Source: Rosenbergiella australiborealis (GTDB taxonomy: Bacteria > Pseudomonadota > Gammaproteobacteria > Enterobacterales > Enterobacteriaceae). Taken from it: 64,000 nt of DNA. The stretch is taken from contig NZ_JABBFO010000008.1 in assembly GCF_018494035.1 (NCBI RefSeq), forward strand, positions 78,805 to 142,804. Reading direction: 5' to 3'. Positions 23,253 through 33,232 of the stretch are shown one piece after another (the stretch's first letter is position 1; every line of letters begins with the position of its first letter). The translations under genes and the position numbers were made by a program. A model generated the notes under the pieces. That model was not told the origin of the DNA and searched no databases. It worked only from the letters and a program-made list of their open reading frames with translations.

Positions 23253-24668
23253 ATGAAAATCAAAACACGTTTTGCACCTAGCCCTACAGGCTACCTTCAT
23301 GTCGGTGGCGCGCGCACCGCACTCTATTCGTGGCTCTACGCACGTCATAACCAAGGTGAATTTGTACTGCGTATCGAAGATACCGACCTTGAGCGTTCGA
23401 CCCCCGAAGCGATTGAAGCCATTATGGACGGGATGAATTGGTTGAGTCTGAATTGGGATGAAGGCCCTTATTATCAGACCAAACGCTTTGATCGTTATAA
23501 TCAAGTTATTGACCAAATGCTTGAAGCAGATACTGCTTACCGTTGTTACTGCTCGCGTGAGCGTTTGGACGCGCTGCGTGAACAACAGATGGAAGCCGGT
23601 GAGAAACCGCGTTATGACGGATGTTGTCGCGATACCGACCATGGGCATACGGCAGATGAACCTCATGTGGTACGTTTTCGTAATCCCCAGGAGGGATCGG
23701 TAATTTTTGATGACCAGATCCGTGGGCCAATTGAATTTAGTAACCAAGAGCTTGACGATTTGATCATCCGTCGTACAGATGGATCACCGACCTATAATTT
23801 CTGTGTCGTTGTAGACGATTGGGATATGGGGATCACGCATGTTATTCGTGGCGAAGATCACATCAATAACACGCCACGTCAAATTAACATCCTTAAAGCG
23901 ATTGGTGCAGAAGTCCCGGTTTATGCACACGTCTCAATGATTTTAGGTGATGATGGTAAAAAACTGTCGAAACGTCATGGTGCGGTTGGTGTCATGCAAT
24001 ATCGTGATGATGGCTTTTTACCTGAAGCGCTGCTGAATTATCTGGTAAGAATGGGCTGGGCGCATGGCGATCAGGAAATCTTCTCTGTCGAAGAGATGGT
24101 TAATTTGTTCCAACTTGAAGCCGTGAGTAAATCGGCCAGTGCCTTTAACACCGAAAAACTGTTGTGGTTGAACCATCACTATATTACGACGCTGGCTCCA
24201 GAATATGTCGCGACGCAGCTACAGTGGCATATCGATCAACAACAGATTGATACTCGGACGGGACCAGAGCTCGCGAAGTTAGTCACGCTATTAGGCGATC
24301 GCTGTAAAACATTGAAAGAAATGGCAGAAACTTGTCGTTACTTCTATGAAGACTTTACGGCGTTTGATAGTGATGCAGCGAAAAAGCATCTTCGCCCGGT
24401 TGCTCGTCAGCCGCTTGAATTGGTTTCGCAGAAATTGGCAGCAATTACTGAATGGAATACAGAAGCCGTACATCAAGCAATTGAACAAACCGCAGCAGAG
24501 CTTGACGTTGGAATGGGTAAAGTCGGTATGCCATTACGCGTTGCCGTGACAGGGGCTGGTCAATCACCAGCTTTGGATGTAACGGTTGAAGCGATTGGTC
24601 AACAGCGAAGTGTCACGAGAATTGCTCAAGCATTAGCTTATATTACCGAACGCGAAAGCCAAGCGTAA
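23253..24668 (+). CDS. gltX: Glutamyl-tRNA synthetase GltX
   Basis: 471 aa, equal to E. coli GltX. The start at 23253 ([19 protein letters not shown]) is chosen over an in-frame GTG at 23181 because it gives the family N-terminus. Class I motifs are present: the HIGH-like sequence [10 protein letters not shown] near residue 10 and KLSKRHG near residue 238. A zinc-binding Cys cluster follows (CYCSRERLD...CCRDTDH). It charges tRNA-Glu. It is flanked by the tRNA-Val/Lys genes and yfeC, as in E. coli. Confidence 0.97.
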   Translation: MKIKTRFAPSPTGYLHVGGARTALYSWLYARHNQGEFVLRIEDTDLERSTPEAIEAIMDGMNWLSLNWDEGPYYQTKRFDRYNQVIDQMLEADTAYRCYCSRERLDALREQQMEAGEKPRYDGCCRDTDHGHTADEPHVVRFRNPQEGSVIFDDQIRGPIEFSNQELDDLIIRRTDGSPTYNFCVVVDDWDMGITHVIRGEDHINNTPRQINILKAIGAEVPVYAHVSMILGDDGKKLSKRHGAVGVMQYRDDGFLPEALLNYLVRMGWAHGDQEIFSVEEMVNLFQLEAVSKSASAFNTEKLLWLNHHYITTLAPEYVATQLQWHIDQQQIDTRTGPELAKLVTLLGDRCKTLKEMAETCRYFYEDFTAFDSDAAKKHLRPVARQPLELVSQKLAAITEWNTEAVHQAIEQTAAELDVGMGKVGMPLRVAVTGAGQSPALDVTVEAIGQQRSVTRIAQALAYITERESQA

Positions 24669-24677
24669 TATTCTGAT

Positions 24678-24703
24678 TTACCGGCAGTTTTTACTGCCGG
24701 TAA
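24678..24703. terminator. Terminator between convergent gltX and yfeC
   Basis: Perfect 10-bp stem TTACCGGCAG / CTGCCGGTAA with a T-rich six-base loop, located between convergent stops. Confidence 0.65.
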
Positions 24704-24706
24704 GTA

Positions 24707-25057
24707 TTAAGAAGTGATCCCAAGACGATGTAATATACCGCTAATCCCCTCTCGCAATAACAGTGAAGTAAGCTGTGCTTTCTCTTCCTCACTCATTTGC
24801 TGAAGCGTACTTAGCAATATTTGAGTCAATTGATCTTTGCGAACCGTATAATGATTTCTGGGTTCCGCAGCGTGACGTAATGATTTTAGAAACTCGGTGA
24901 CTTGATAGTCGATATGCACTAGCCGCGCTTTTCCGCCTTGTACACCCGGTTTTGCGACAGTGGTCCATCCTTCACGTTTAATCCATTTATTGATCGTTTG
25001 GCGCGAGTAACCCGTTTCCTGTGCAATTTCTTCAGGTGTCATCCATTCCTTATTCAC
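24707..25057 (-). CDS. yfeC: YfeC-like DNA-binding protein (DUF1323)
   Basis: 116 aa. The N-terminal MNKEWMTPEEIAQETGYSRQ segment is a helix-turn-helix typical of YfeC, and INKWIKREGW follows as recognition helix. The C-terminal half is helical and charged. E. coli has yfeC and yfeD next to gltX; a single copy is seen here. It is a predicted transcription regulator with unknown targets. Confidence 0.82.
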   Translation of the reverse strand: MNKEWMTPEEIAQETGYSRQTINKWIKREGWTTVAKPGVQGGKARLVHIDYQVTEFLKSLRHAAEPRNHYTVRKDQLTQILLSTLQQMSEEEKAQLTSLLLREGISGILHRLGITS

Positions 25058-25282
25058 AATCAGTCCCTTCTAGTTGATTGTTTAACGTTAACTCGTAATT
25101 ATGAAAAATAGCGTGAAGCGGGATAAAATAAAAGGGTTAATCATAGAGATTATGCGTTTACTCATATTTTCTTGAATTAACACTGTCTATAAATGAGAAA
25201 AAGGCTAATAAGCGTTTTTAGGGTAACTTCCTCATTTTTTGCTGTTATTTTAAGCGGTTGCACTGCGCTAATAAAAATGACG

Positions 25283-25311
25283 TTGACAGAGATTAACGAG
25301 TTACCTATTAT
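25283..25311 (+). promoter_or_regulatory. Strong sigma-70 promoter for the tRNA-Ala genes
   Basis: TTGACA (25283-25288), a 17-base spacer and TATTAT (25306-25311) are followed by a GC-rich discriminator (CCGGCG), the hallmark of stringently controlled stable-RNA promoters. The first tRNA begins 33 bases further on. Confidence 0.8.
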
Positions 25312-25343
25312 TCCGGCGTCGGTAACATGACACCTTCGTTGAA

Positions 25344-25419
<76 letters not shown>

Positions 25420-25458
25420 AACTCTTTTATGGGTTCGGGTAATGAAGATCTCAGATGT

Positions 25459-25534
<76 letters not shown>

Positions 25535-25688
25535 ATTCATCATTTTTCCTCTTTATTTTTAATCTCTTAAAAAAAATTATTTGTTTACTTCAGTGGCATT
25601 TATTACTTAATCAGTAATAATTAACAGGTGAGCCATTGAAGGTTTTACAACACATATCTAATTTTTATCTGTTAATTGAGATTATCCT

Positions 25689-26831
25689 ATGAAGCTCAAG
25701 GGAATTAATGAAGGTTTCTTCATACTATTGCTGCTGTTAACCAGCGTTGCATTCTGCTTGGTTCTAAAAGCCTACTATTCGTCTATCTTCTGGGCAATTA
25801 TTTTATCGGTCTTATTCTATCCTTTAAAAACACGGTTACGTACATGGCTTGGGGATAGGAATACACTTGCCTCTTTTATCACTCTCTGCCTGATCTGTTT
25901 AATCGTATTTATCCCATTAGTATTGGTGACTACCTCTCTGGCTTATGAAGGAAATCAGCTTTATCAAAGTGTTTCACAAAATCGGGGCAATTTAGCCGGG
26001 AGTATTACTCAGTTAATCCAACACTTACCGGGTTTTGCACAAAACTTTCTTGAACGTTATGGATTGACGGACGTCAATACGTTGCAACAGAAAGTTTCCG
26101 GATTAGCGATGCAAGGGAGCCGTACACTGGCTAACAGCGCATTAATGATCGGTCAGGGAACATTCAGTTTTACCGTTGGTTTTGGCATTATGCTGTATTT
26201 GTTGTTCTTCACCCTGAAGGACGGTTCCTATCTTGTTAGTTTATTGCTGGATGCGGTCCCGCTCACTCAGCATGCTAAGCATCACTTGTTACTAAAATTC
26301 GCCGCCGTATCCAAAGCGACCGTGAAAGGAACCGTGGTTGTTGCTATCGTACAGGGTGCTTTAGGTGGTATAGCTTTCGCATTCCTAGGTGTTGAGGGAA
26401 GCGTGTTATGGGGGGCTTTGATGGCGTTCCTTTCATTAATTCCTGCTGTGGGCTCCGCAATTATCTGGGCCCCTGTCGCTATTTATTTTTTAGTGCTCGG
26501 CCCGGTATGGAAAGGCGTATTTTTAATTGCTTTCTTTATTGTCGTAGTAGGGTTAGTTGATAACTTCTTAAGGCCACTTCTCGTCGGTAAAGAGACGAGA
26601 ATGCCAGATTATTTAGTATTGATTTCTACGCTAGGCGGTATGGAACTCTTTGGCATTAATGGCTTTGTTATTGGTCCGCTCATCGCAGCATTATTTATTG
26701 CGTGTTGGAATTTGCTGTCTGGAAGAGAAAATAAAGATAATGCTCAAGAAATTGATGCGGATTTCATCGCTGAAGGCAAAGATGACACTGAGGTGTTGAA
26801 CGCTAAATCAGCTAAAGAAGAAGCCAAGTAA
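25689..26831 (+). CDS. AI-2E family (PerM-type) membrane protein
   Basis: 380 aa with about seven to eight membrane helices in the AI-2E transporter (PF01594) pattern: an N-terminal pair (LLLLLTSVAFCLVLKAYYSS), a large extracytoplasmic loop, and the C-terminal block SLIPAVGSAIIWAPVAIYFL, VGLVDNFLRPLLVG and FGINGFVIGPLIAALF. Members include YdiK, PerM and TqsA; this one is not clearly any of these. Transport of AI-2, peptides or ions is proposed for relatives; the substrate is not predictable. The C-terminal 40 residues are acidic and probably cytoplasmic. Confidence 0.85.
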   Translation: MKLKGINEGFFILLLLLTSVAFCLVLKAYYSSIFWAIILSVLFYPLKTRLRTWLGDRNTLASFITLCLICLIVFIPLVLVTTSLAYEGNQLYQSVSQNRGNLAGSITQLIQHLPGFAQNFLERYGLTDVNTLQQKVSGLAMQGSRTLANSALMIGQGTFSFTVGFGIMLYLLFFTLKDGSYLVSLLLDAVPLTQHAKHHLLLKFAAVSKATVKGTVVVAIVQGALGGIAFAFLGVEGSVLWGALMAFLSLIPAVGSAIIWAPVAIYFLVLGPVWKGVFLIAFFIVVVGLVDNFLRPLLVGKETRMPDYLVLISTLGGMELFGINGFVIGPLIAALFIACWNLLSGRENKDNAQEIDADFIAEGKDDTEVLNAKSAKEEAK

Positions 26832-26863
26832 AGTAACGTTAACTTGTATTGAAGTCTTACTCT

Positions 26864-26894
26864 AAGAGTCCATTATTTATGGGCTCTTTTTTTT
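26864..26894 (+). terminator. Rho-independent terminator after AI-2E gene
   Basis: AAGAGTCC / GGGCTCTT stem (one G:U pair) with a 9-base AT loop and a run of eight T. Confidence 0.85.
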
Positions 26895-26954
26895 GCGTGT
26901 AATTTGCTTATTCAACTGAACTACGTTCTGTTGGGGGATCTATAAGCTAGAAAT

Positions 26955-26989
26955 CTCACACACACGGCGGTGAGCGCCATGTGTGTGAG
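26955..26989 (-). terminator. Hairpin terminator downstream of nupC
   Basis: Outer 10-bp arms CTCACACACA / TGTGTGTGAG with a GC-rich inner stem. On the minus strand it is followed by ATTT. It lies 12 bases beyond the nupC stop. Confidence 0.65.
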
Positions 26990-27001
26990 AGATAGGGAAG
27001 G

Positions 27002-28186
27002 CTATAGGACAGCCCCTGCAAACGCGGCGGATAATAGACTGACCAGTGTCGAGCCATAAATCAGTTTTAGACCAAACCGAGAAACAATATTTCCTTGTTT
27101 TTCATTTAATCCTTTGATTGCACCGCTAATAATGCCAATGGAGGAGAAGTTGGCGAAGGAAACTAAGAAAACAGAGAGGATCCCTGCAGAGCGCGGAGAC
27201 AGCTGTCCCGCCATTTTTGTTAAATCAAACATAGCAACGAATTCATTCGACATTAGCTTAGTTGCCATAATGCTACCAACGCGTAGCGATTCATGGGCAG
27301 GAACACCAATAATCCAAGCCAGTGGATAGAACAGGTAGCCTAAAATATTTTGAAAACTTATTCCGAAAATAGCGGTAAACAGGGCATTGATAGCAGAAAT
27401 CAGCGCGATAAAGCCGATCAGCATAGCGGCTACAATCATCGCAACTTTAAAGCCAGCAAGAATATACTCGCCTAACATCTCAAAGAAGCTTTGTCCCTCA
27501 TGCGTATTTTTCAGTGAGAGCTCTTCTTCTTGTTGTTCTTGATAAGGATTGATTATCGATAAAACGATAAAAGTACTGAACATGTTAAGTACTAATGCAG
27601 CCACCACATATTTCGGTTCTAACATTTTCATGTAGGCGCCAACAATAGACATTGAAACCGTTGACATCGCGGTGGCTGCCATCGTGTATAAGCGGCGTTC
27701 AGACATTTTTCCCAAGATATCTTTATAGGCAATAAAGTTCTCCGACTGCCCAAGGATGAGTGAACTTACGGCATTGAAGGACTCTAATTTTCCCATACCG
27801 TTTATTTTAGACAGTAGGGTACCAATAATTTTAATCACCAGAGGAAGGATTTTAAAATGTTGTAAAACTCCAATTAATGCAGAAATGAAGACGATAGGGC
27901 AGAGTACATTAAGGAAGAAGAAAGCCATTCCCTTATCGCTCATCCCGCCGAAAACGAAGTTTGTTCCTTCTGCGGCAAACTTGAGTAACGCGGTGAAAAA
28001 GTTAGAGAATCGCTCAACAACATATAAGCCAGAGTTAGAATGCAGGAAAAACCATGCCAAAAGCAGTTCAAAAACAAGAAGCTGCACAATATAGCGGTAA
28101 CGTATACTTTTACGGTCTTTACTTACAATCAGCGCTAGAACGGCTATAACTATCAGAGCGAGTACAAAATGGAGTGCTTGTGACAT
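27002..28186 (-). CDS. nupC: Nucleoside:proton symporter NupC
   Basis: 394 aa, a concentrative nucleoside transporter. Signature regions include [20 protein letters not shown], the substrate site [20 protein letters not shown], and [23 protein letters not shown]. About eight to ten membrane helices. It imports pyrimidine nucleosides and adenosine with a proton. It is divergent from mntH, as in E. coli. The 355-base divergent region contains the MntR box, located on the mntH side. Confidence 0.94.
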   Translation of the reverse strand: MSQALHFVLALIVIAVLALIVSKDRKSIRYRYIVQLLVFELLLAWFFLHSNSGLYVVERFSNFFTALLKFAAEGTNFVFGGMSDKGMAFFFLNVLCPIVFISALIGVLQHFKILPLVIKIIGTLLSKINGMGKLESFNAVSSLILGQSENFIAYKDILGKMSERRLYTMAATAMSTVSMSIVGAYMKMLEPKYVVAALVLNMFSTFIVLSIINPYQEQQEEELSLKNTHEGQSFFEMLGEYILAGFKVAMIVAAMLIGFIALISAINALFTAIFGISFQNILGYLFYPLAWIIGVPAHESLRVGSIMATKLMSNEFVAMFDLTKMAGQLSPRSAGILSVFLVSFANFSSIGIISGAIKGLNEKQGNIVSRFGLKLIYGSTLVSLLSAAFAGAVL

Positions 28187-28425
28187 GCTTAGTGCCTTAA
28201 AACTAAAGGGATAGATCGTGGGAGGCTATTCTAGGGCAGAGTTGATTGAAAAACGAGTGTAGTTGTCCGTTATAAGCAATAGATCTCAATGTTTTTTTTT
28301 AAAGAAAAAACAACTTTGTACTATTTGTTATCAATAATGCATTCATAAGTGAAAGACGGGCGCGTAAGTGAGTTTTCAAGTAATAAAACTGTTGCTGATC
28401 AGCGAGTGAACGGGTACCTTAGCAG

Positions 28426-28449
28426 AAAGTATAGCCTTTGCTATACTTT
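28426..28449. promoter_or_regulatory. MntR operator in the mntH promoter
   Basis: Perfect inverted repeat AAAGTATAGC - CTTT - GCTATACTTT, 94 bases before the mntH start. It has the shape of the E. coli MntR box (ATAGC...GCTAT core), where Mn-loaded MntR represses mntH. The rest of the nupC/mntH intergenic region (28187-28542) shows no other clear site. Confidence 0.85.
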
Positions 28450-28542
28450 ATCTTTAACGCTATCAGAGTGATTACTCATACCTATTTCTCACCGCGAGTA
28501 GGATGACGTAAAGTTGGACACAATGTTAAACAGGATTCATTT

Positions 28543-29787
28543 ATGTCTACTCGGCACAAAACGACAGAGAATGCAGTGGTTCAGCGTAAGATAAAAATGT
28601 CGTTATTGGGACCCGCATTTATTGCTGCTATCGGCTACATCGATCCAGGTAATTTTGCTACCAATATTCAAGCGGGTGCCAGTTACGGCTACCAACTGCT
28701 ATGGGTTGTCGTTTGGGCCAACATTATGGCGATGTTGATTCAACTGCTCTCGGCAAAACTGGGTATCGCAACCGGGAAGAATCTTGCTGAACACATTCGC
28801 GATCGTTTCCCTAAATCATTAGTTTGGTTTTATTGGGTGCAAGCAGAAATTATTGCAATGGCGACGGATATCGCTGAATTTATTGGTGCCGCACTTGGAT
28901 TTAAGTTATTGTTTGGCATAACTTTGCTTGAAGGTGCATGCATTACTGGAGTAGTCAGTTTTCTGATATTACTGTTGCAAAGTCGTGGTCCAAAACCCTT
29001 AGAATGGTTAATTGGATTGATGCTGTTATTTGTGGCAGGTGCTTATATCGCTGAGTTATTTTTTTCTCAGCCTAATCCACATGCACTATTAATTGGAATG
29101 GCTGTTCCAACATTGCCGGATACTAATGCGCTTTATCTCGCAGCGGGAGTTTTAGGGGCCACGATAATGCCGCATGTTATTTACTTACATTCAGCATTAA
29201 CACAGCGTGGCGATGATAAGAATAAAGCCCAGCGATACGCTGCAACGAAATTAGATGTGGCAATTGCGATGACTATCGCCGGCTTCGTTAACTTGGCTAT
29301 GATGGCAACGGCTGCTGCAGTCTTTCACTTCAACGGCCATACTGGGATTAGTGAACTCGACCAAGCGTATATGACATTAAAACCGCTATTAGGGAACGCT
29401 GCTACGCTAGTTTTTGGAATAAGCCTGGTCGTTGCGGGACTCTCTTCTACAATTGTGGGAACTTTAGCGGGCCAAGTTGTAATGCAGGGTTTCGTTCATT
29501 TCAGTATTCCGTTATGGTTACGTCGTTCAATTACTATGTTGCCTTCGTTTATTGTGATAGTGGCTGGTATGGATGCGACAAAGATATTGGTTTTGAGTCA
29601 AGTTATTCTAAGTTTCGGTATTGCACTTGCTCTGATTCCATTGTTGATGTTTACTAATCAAACTGAAACTATGGGTGACCTGGTCAATACACGCTGGATA
29701 AAGTTCGCAGCATGGGGGATCATTCTGGTTGTTGTTTGCTTAAATCTAGGATTATTATTCGGGGACTTTTTGGGACTCACCGATTAA
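28543..29787 (+). CDS. mntH: Manganese/divalent metal:proton symporter MntH
   Basis: 414 aa (E. coli 412), an Nramp-family importer with 11 membrane helices. The metal-binding motifs are visible: the DPGN of helix 1 in [17 protein letters not shown] and the MPH of helix 6 in [16 protein letters not shown]. It takes up Mn2+ (and Fe2+) with protons. A perfect MntR-type palindrome is in its promoter region. Confidence 0.96.
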   Translation: MSTRHKTTENAVVQRKIKMSLLGPAFIAAIGYIDPGNFATNIQAGASYGYQLLWVVVWANIMAMLIQLLSAKLGIATGKNLAEHIRDRFPKSLVWFYWVQAEIIAMATDIAEFIGAALGFKLLFGITLLEGACITGVVSFLILLLQSRGPKPLEWLIGLMLLFVAGAYIAELFFSQPNPHALLIGMAVPTLPDTNALYLAAGVLGATIMPHVIYLHSALTQRGDDKNKAQRYAATKLDVAIAMTIAGFVNLAMMATAAAVFHFNGHTGISELDQAYMTLKPLLGNAATLVFGISLVVAGLSSTIVGTLAGQVVMQGFVHFSIPLWLRRSITMLPSFIVIVAGMDATKILVLSQVILSFGIALALIPLLMFTNQTETMGDLVNTRWIKFAAWGIILVVVCLNLGLLFGDFLGLTD

Positions 29788-29914
29788 TGGTTATCCTGTA
29801 ATGAATTTGAGTCGTTCACTCTCGTCATCGACGATTGCTTGGTGTCTGACTCCAAACTTAGCCTAGATAGTATCGCTATCAGGTATGAACTATCCCGAGT
29901 GGAGCATTAAAATA

Positions 29915-30880
29915 ATGACTAAATATGCATTAGTCGGCGATGTGGGTGGCACCAACGCACGGTTAGCTCTTTGTGAGGTGGCTAACGGGTCAATATCGCA
30001 GATTGATACTTTTCCGACATCAGACTATCCAAGTCTTGAAGCAGTTATCCGCCACTATTTAACACAGCAACATGTTCAAGTTGTTGATGCCTGCATCGCG
30101 ATAGCTTGCCCTGTTAAAGGTGATCTTATTGCGATGACCAATCATCATTGGGCATTTTCAATTCAAGCGATGAAAGACAATCTCAATTTTGAGCACTTTG
30201 AAGTTATTAATGACTTCACGGCAGTTTCAATGGCTATCCCTATGTTAGGGGAAAGAGACGTATTAAAGTTTGGCGGTGATGAGCCTGTTGCGGACAAACC
30301 GATCGCAATATATGGAGCAGGAACCGGATTGGGTGTCAGCCATCTTGTTCACGTCGATAAGCGTTGGGTTCCCTTATCCGGCGAAGGCGGTCACGTTGAT
30401 TTCGCACCGAATAGTGAAGAAGAAGACCAAATTCTTGAAGTCTTACGCGAAGAAATGGGACATGTCTCTGCAGAACGGGTTCTATCTGGTGCGGGATTAG
30501 TTAATCTTTATCGCGGAATCGTTAAAGCAGATAATCGTGAACCTGAAGATTTAAAACCTCGTGAAGTTAGCGAACGTGCATTAGAGGATAGTTGTACGGA
30601 TTGCCGTCGCGCCTTGTCACTTTTCTGCGTCATCATGGGGCGTTTTGGTGGCAATTTAGCTTTAACACTCGGTACCTTCGGCGGCGTCTATATTGCCGGT
30701 GGGATAGTCCCACGTTTCCTCGATTTCTTTAAAGCATCAGGTTTTCGTGCAGCCTTTGAAGATAAAGGCCGCTTCCGCGATTATGTAAAAGATATCCCGG
30801 TCTATATGATTACGCATGAGCAGCCAGGCTTGCTCGGTGCAGGCGCGCATTTGCGCCAAACATTAGGTACTGTGCTGTAA
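29915..30880 (+). CDS. glk: Glucokinase Glk
   Basis: 321 aa, exactly the E. coli length when started at 29915; an in-frame ATG at 29885 would add ten residues not found in the family. GGAG lies about 11 bases upstream. The phosphate-binding motif [18 protein letters not shown] is at the N-terminus, and the glucose-binding motifs [13 protein letters not shown] and [10 protein letters not shown] follow. It phosphorylates free cytosolic glucose. Confidence 0.96.
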   Translation: MTKYALVGDVGGTNARLALCEVANGSISQIDTFPTSDYPSLEAVIRHYLTQQHVQVVDACIAIACPVKGDLIAMTNHHWAFSIQAMKDNLNFEHFEVINDFTAVSMAIPMLGERDVLKFGGDEPVADKPIAIYGAGTGLGVSHLVHVDKRWVPLSGEGGHVDFAPNSEEEDQILEVLREEMGHVSAERVLSGAGLVNLYRGIVKADNREPEDLKPREVSERALEDSCTDCRRALSLFCVIMGRFGGNLALTLGTFGGVYIAGGIVPRFLDFFKASGFRAAFEDKGRFRDYVKDIPVYMITHEQPGLLGAGAHLRQTLGTVL

Positions 30881-30891
30881 TAGAATATGTT

Positions 30892-30913
30892 AAACAGGGC
30901 TGAAGCCCTGTTT
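30892..30913. terminator. Terminator between glk and ypdK
   Basis: 9-bp stem AAACAGGGC / GCCCTGTTT with a four-base loop, flanked by A and T on each side, between two convergent genes. Confidence 0.75.
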
Positions 30914-30915
30914 AC

Positions 30916-30990
30916 CTATTTAAGAAGTAGAATGAAAGTCCCTAGCCATAACGCAAAAAAAAACGAAATTCCCATTAGTGCATACTTCAT
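30916..30990 (-). CDS. ypdK: Small membrane protein YpdK (24 aa)
   Basis: A 24-codon frame starting MKYALMGISF and consisting of one hydrophobic helix. It closely resembles E. coli YpdK, a 23-aa membrane protein that starts MKYFFMGISF and is encoded in the same chromosomal neighbourhood. A GAGGAT ribosome site lies seven bases before the ATG. Function unknown. The match of start, length, hydrophobic pattern and position makes a chance frame unlikely. Confidence 0.82.
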   Translation of the reverse strand: MKYALMGISFFFALWLGTFILLLK

Positions 30991-31059
30991 CAGATATCCT
31001 CAATTATCTTTATATAGTGCTGAATACCTTGTTTACTGCTTGTCAGTCGATATTACTCG

Positions 31060-31073
31060 GTGATCCGTATCAC
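31060..31073. promoter_or_regulatory. CRP/FNR-type palindrome upstream of the Usp gene
   Basis: GTGATCCGTATCAC is a perfect 14-bp palindrome. It has the ATCA half-sites of FNR (TTGAT-N4-ATCAA) with the outer base changed, and also fits a CRP GTGA-N6-TCAC core. It lies about 190 bases before the Usp start and could control it under low oxygen or carbon limitation. Confidence 0.5.
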
Positions 31074-31265
31074 GATATTGACCTGGCATAATGTACGTCT
31101 ATTTAACGCATTAAGATACATTTAATTACTTAAAATTAACATTGGTAATGTTATATCTACTGTTACAAAACAACGCAATAAACTACCTCGTTGAAAGAGA
31201 AATGACTTGAGTCATGACAAAAAAAAACAGTAAAGTGAAGGTTGTACTAATCAATGGATGATGCA

Positions 31266-31733
31266 ATGAATACATTATTAATGGCGATTGATCATCGAAA
31301 TACACTCTCTTCAAGTATTGGTCAACTTACCCTCGACGAAGCGCAGAGTCGCAAGGCATCGGTGGTGATTATTTGTTGTATCGAGGCCGAAGACGATGTT
31401 GAAGGGGAAGTGATGACCATCGATTGTGCGATTGATGAAAATTCACACCATACGCTGCAACGTAAAGATCTGTTAAATTGTGCAGAAATGGCGGTTAGGG
31501 CAGCATTAGTGCCTTTTCAACAGGCCGGTATTCCTGCCCGTGGAAAGGTTTGTAGAGGAGATGCCGCTCGATATATCGTTGATCAGGCAAACCAATTATC
31601 TGCATCGATGATTATTATGGGACGCCGACATCTTTCACCCTTTAACCGTTTTCTCCGTGGTTCTGTCAGTGCGGCTGTTCTGGAAACGGCCAGTTGCCCA
31701 GTATTAATTGATTTAAGCCATGTCGCAGAGTAA
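31266..31733 (+). CDS. Universal stress protein, UspA superfamily
   Basis: About 155 aa. The domain begins NTLLMAIDHRNTLSSS and ends with the nucleotide-loop region MGRRHLSPFNRFLRGSVSAAVLETASCPVLI. The usual G-x2-G-x9-G-S/T ATP motif has His in place of the second Gly, so ATP binding is doubtful. An upstream in-frame ATG at 31254 would add four residues; 31266 has a GGA at proper distance. Such proteins accumulate on growth arrest. A CRP/FNR-type palindrome lies upstream. Confidence 0.82.
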   Translation: MNTLLMAIDHRNTLSSSIGQLTLDEAQSRKASVVIICCIEAEDDVEGEVMTIDCAIDENSHHTLQRKDLLNCAEMAVRAALVPFQQAGIPARGKVCRGDAARYIVDQANQLSASMIIMGRRHLSPFNRFLRGSVSAAVLETASCPVLIDLSHVAE

Positions 31734-31822
31734 GAGATTTACACATATTGCTAATGCTCATCAAGGGCGCTTATTTTGTCCCGGTATTTCTGCGTATTTT
31801 TGAGTTCTAATGGATACTATTC

Positions 31823-32533
31823 GTGCGTAAAGTTCCCCTTACTTTTATCGTACTTATTGCGCTTTTCGCAGTAGGTTATGGCTTCTATGCAGCTACGTAT
31901 AAACCTCATCAAGCTGTTGAGCAACAGGCTTATGAGCGCTTTACTCATCTCCCAGGTTATCGACTTATTAAGCAGCAAGATCCAGAACTGTGGCATGACC
32001 TGAGTGAGACATTTCGACGCTCTTTCGCTGAAGATGCTTCTTTTCAAAAAGCAGTGGGTGAGGTAAGGGGGCAGTTAACCGCGCTGGTGAATTTACGCAT
32101 TGTGAAAGCCGATGACACGACAGTGACGAATTATATCGCCGTAGCAGTGCAGCAAATGCAAGCCTTGAATAACATTTCAGCAGAGAGTTGTTTTCGATTC
32201 CTCTACCCGCAGGTGTCAGGAGGGGTGAATATTGGTGTGTTATTAAGTCCTGAAATGAATGATGCGGATCAACAGGCGCTAGAAGCGTTATTTACGCATA
32301 GTCTTGGCCACGAATATCCGCGAGATGTTGCGGCTGCTCACGCTAGCTTAAGCCAGGTTGTCAGCGAACTCTATCCACAATGGGGAAATCAGCTCCAACA
32401 ACTTAATCAATCTGAAGATCTTGCAACGGATCATCAGAAATTATGCATTATGTCTATTGACCTTTATCGCACTATCCTCAAATTACCTAAGCCGGCAGCG
32501 GCGAACCTTATTCGACAGATGGTCGTTGGCTAG
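31823..32533 (+). CDS. Hypothetical membrane-anchored or secreted protein
   Basis: 236 aa, GTG start (MRKVPLTFIVLIALFAVGYG). The first 22 residues form a signal anchor or uncleaved signal; the remainder is soluble, mainly helical and Gln-rich, with two cysteines (CFRF and KLCIM) that could form a disulfide. It stands alone between the Usp gene and a small lipoprotein gene. I do not recognise a family. Topology suggests a periplasmic globular domain. Confidence 0.65.
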   Translation: MRKVPLTFIVLIALFAVGYGFYAATYKPHQAVEQQAYERFTHLPGYRLIKQQDPELWHDLSETFRRSFAEDASFQKAVGEVRGQLTALVNLRIVKADDTTVTNYIAVAVQQMQALNNISAESCFRFLYPQVSGGVNIGVLLSPEMNDADQQALEALFTHSLGHEYPRDVAAAHASLSQVVSELYPQWGNQLQQLNQSEDLATDHQKLCIMSIDLYRTILKLPKPAAANLIRQMVVG

Positions 32534-32636
32534 CGATTCATCAGAATTGACTGATAATTAAGATAATTTATAAATAAACGTGAAAACCATAAAGCGGCTC
32601 GGTTATAGTGGCCGTAGATAGCGTTCTGAGTGGAGA

Positions 32637-32936
32637 GTGAAGACGTTGAAAAGAATTATCGCTTTATTAATCGTTTTGACTTCATGGTCTTTATTAACCG
32701 GATGTGCGAAACAACAACCCGGTGGGTTTAGCCAAATAGGACATGATCCTATTGCGCATAGTTACCAATTCCGTTACCAGCCGACTCAGCTTGATCATGC
32801 AGCCTTAAATGCTTACCTACAAAAACGCTGCTCGCAAGAAGGATTCGATAAAGTTGAAGCGTTACCGGAAGAAGCGGGAGTACTATCTGGATACAAAACA
32901 CGTTGGTTCCAATGTAACTACAAAATAAAAAATTAG
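32637..32936 (+). CDS. Small lipoprotein of unknown function
   Basis: 99 aa, GTG start with GGAGA close by, or TTG at 32646 as alternative. A lipoprotein signal ends in SLLTGC (lipid Cys about residue 23). The mature part of about 77 residues has two cysteines (RCSQE, QCNYK) and an SQIGHDPIAHSYQFRYQPT segment. No family recognised. It precedes the bd-oxidase operon but is separated from it by a 290-base promoter region, so a shared role is not implied. Confidence 0.65.
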   Translation: MKTLKRIIALLIVLTSWSLLTGCAKQQPGGFSQIGHDPIAHSYQFRYQPTQLDHAALNAYLQKRCSQEGFDKVEALPEEAGVLSGYKTRWFQCNYKIKN

Positions 32937-33146
32937 TATTATTAGCCAGCAATTTGCTGGCTATATGTTGATCTTTTTTACAATTTATAAACAATTTAAC
33001 CTCCTTTAATGATCTTACCCGTATTTCTAATTACATGCCCATTACCTCCTTTTTACCACTTATCTATATTACCTATTTACTTAAGTAAAAATTCTTAAAT
33101 AATCATTATTAATTCTGTTCATACGAAATGATAAGCGTAAAATAGT

Positions 33147-33160
33147 TTGATATAAATCAA
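33147..33160. promoter_or_regulatory. FNR box upstream of the cytochrome bd-type oxidase operon
   Basis: TTGATATAAATCAA matches the FNR consensus TTGAT-N4-ATCAA at every defined base. It lies 73 bases before the oxidase start, so oxygen-dependent control by FNR (most likely repression without oxygen) is expected. Confidence 0.85.
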
Positions 33161-33232
33161 CGTGTTAAATGAAGTTATTATTTGTTAAGTAATTTCGTTA
33201 ATTATCTTTTAATTGTAATGTAAGGGGTGGCA

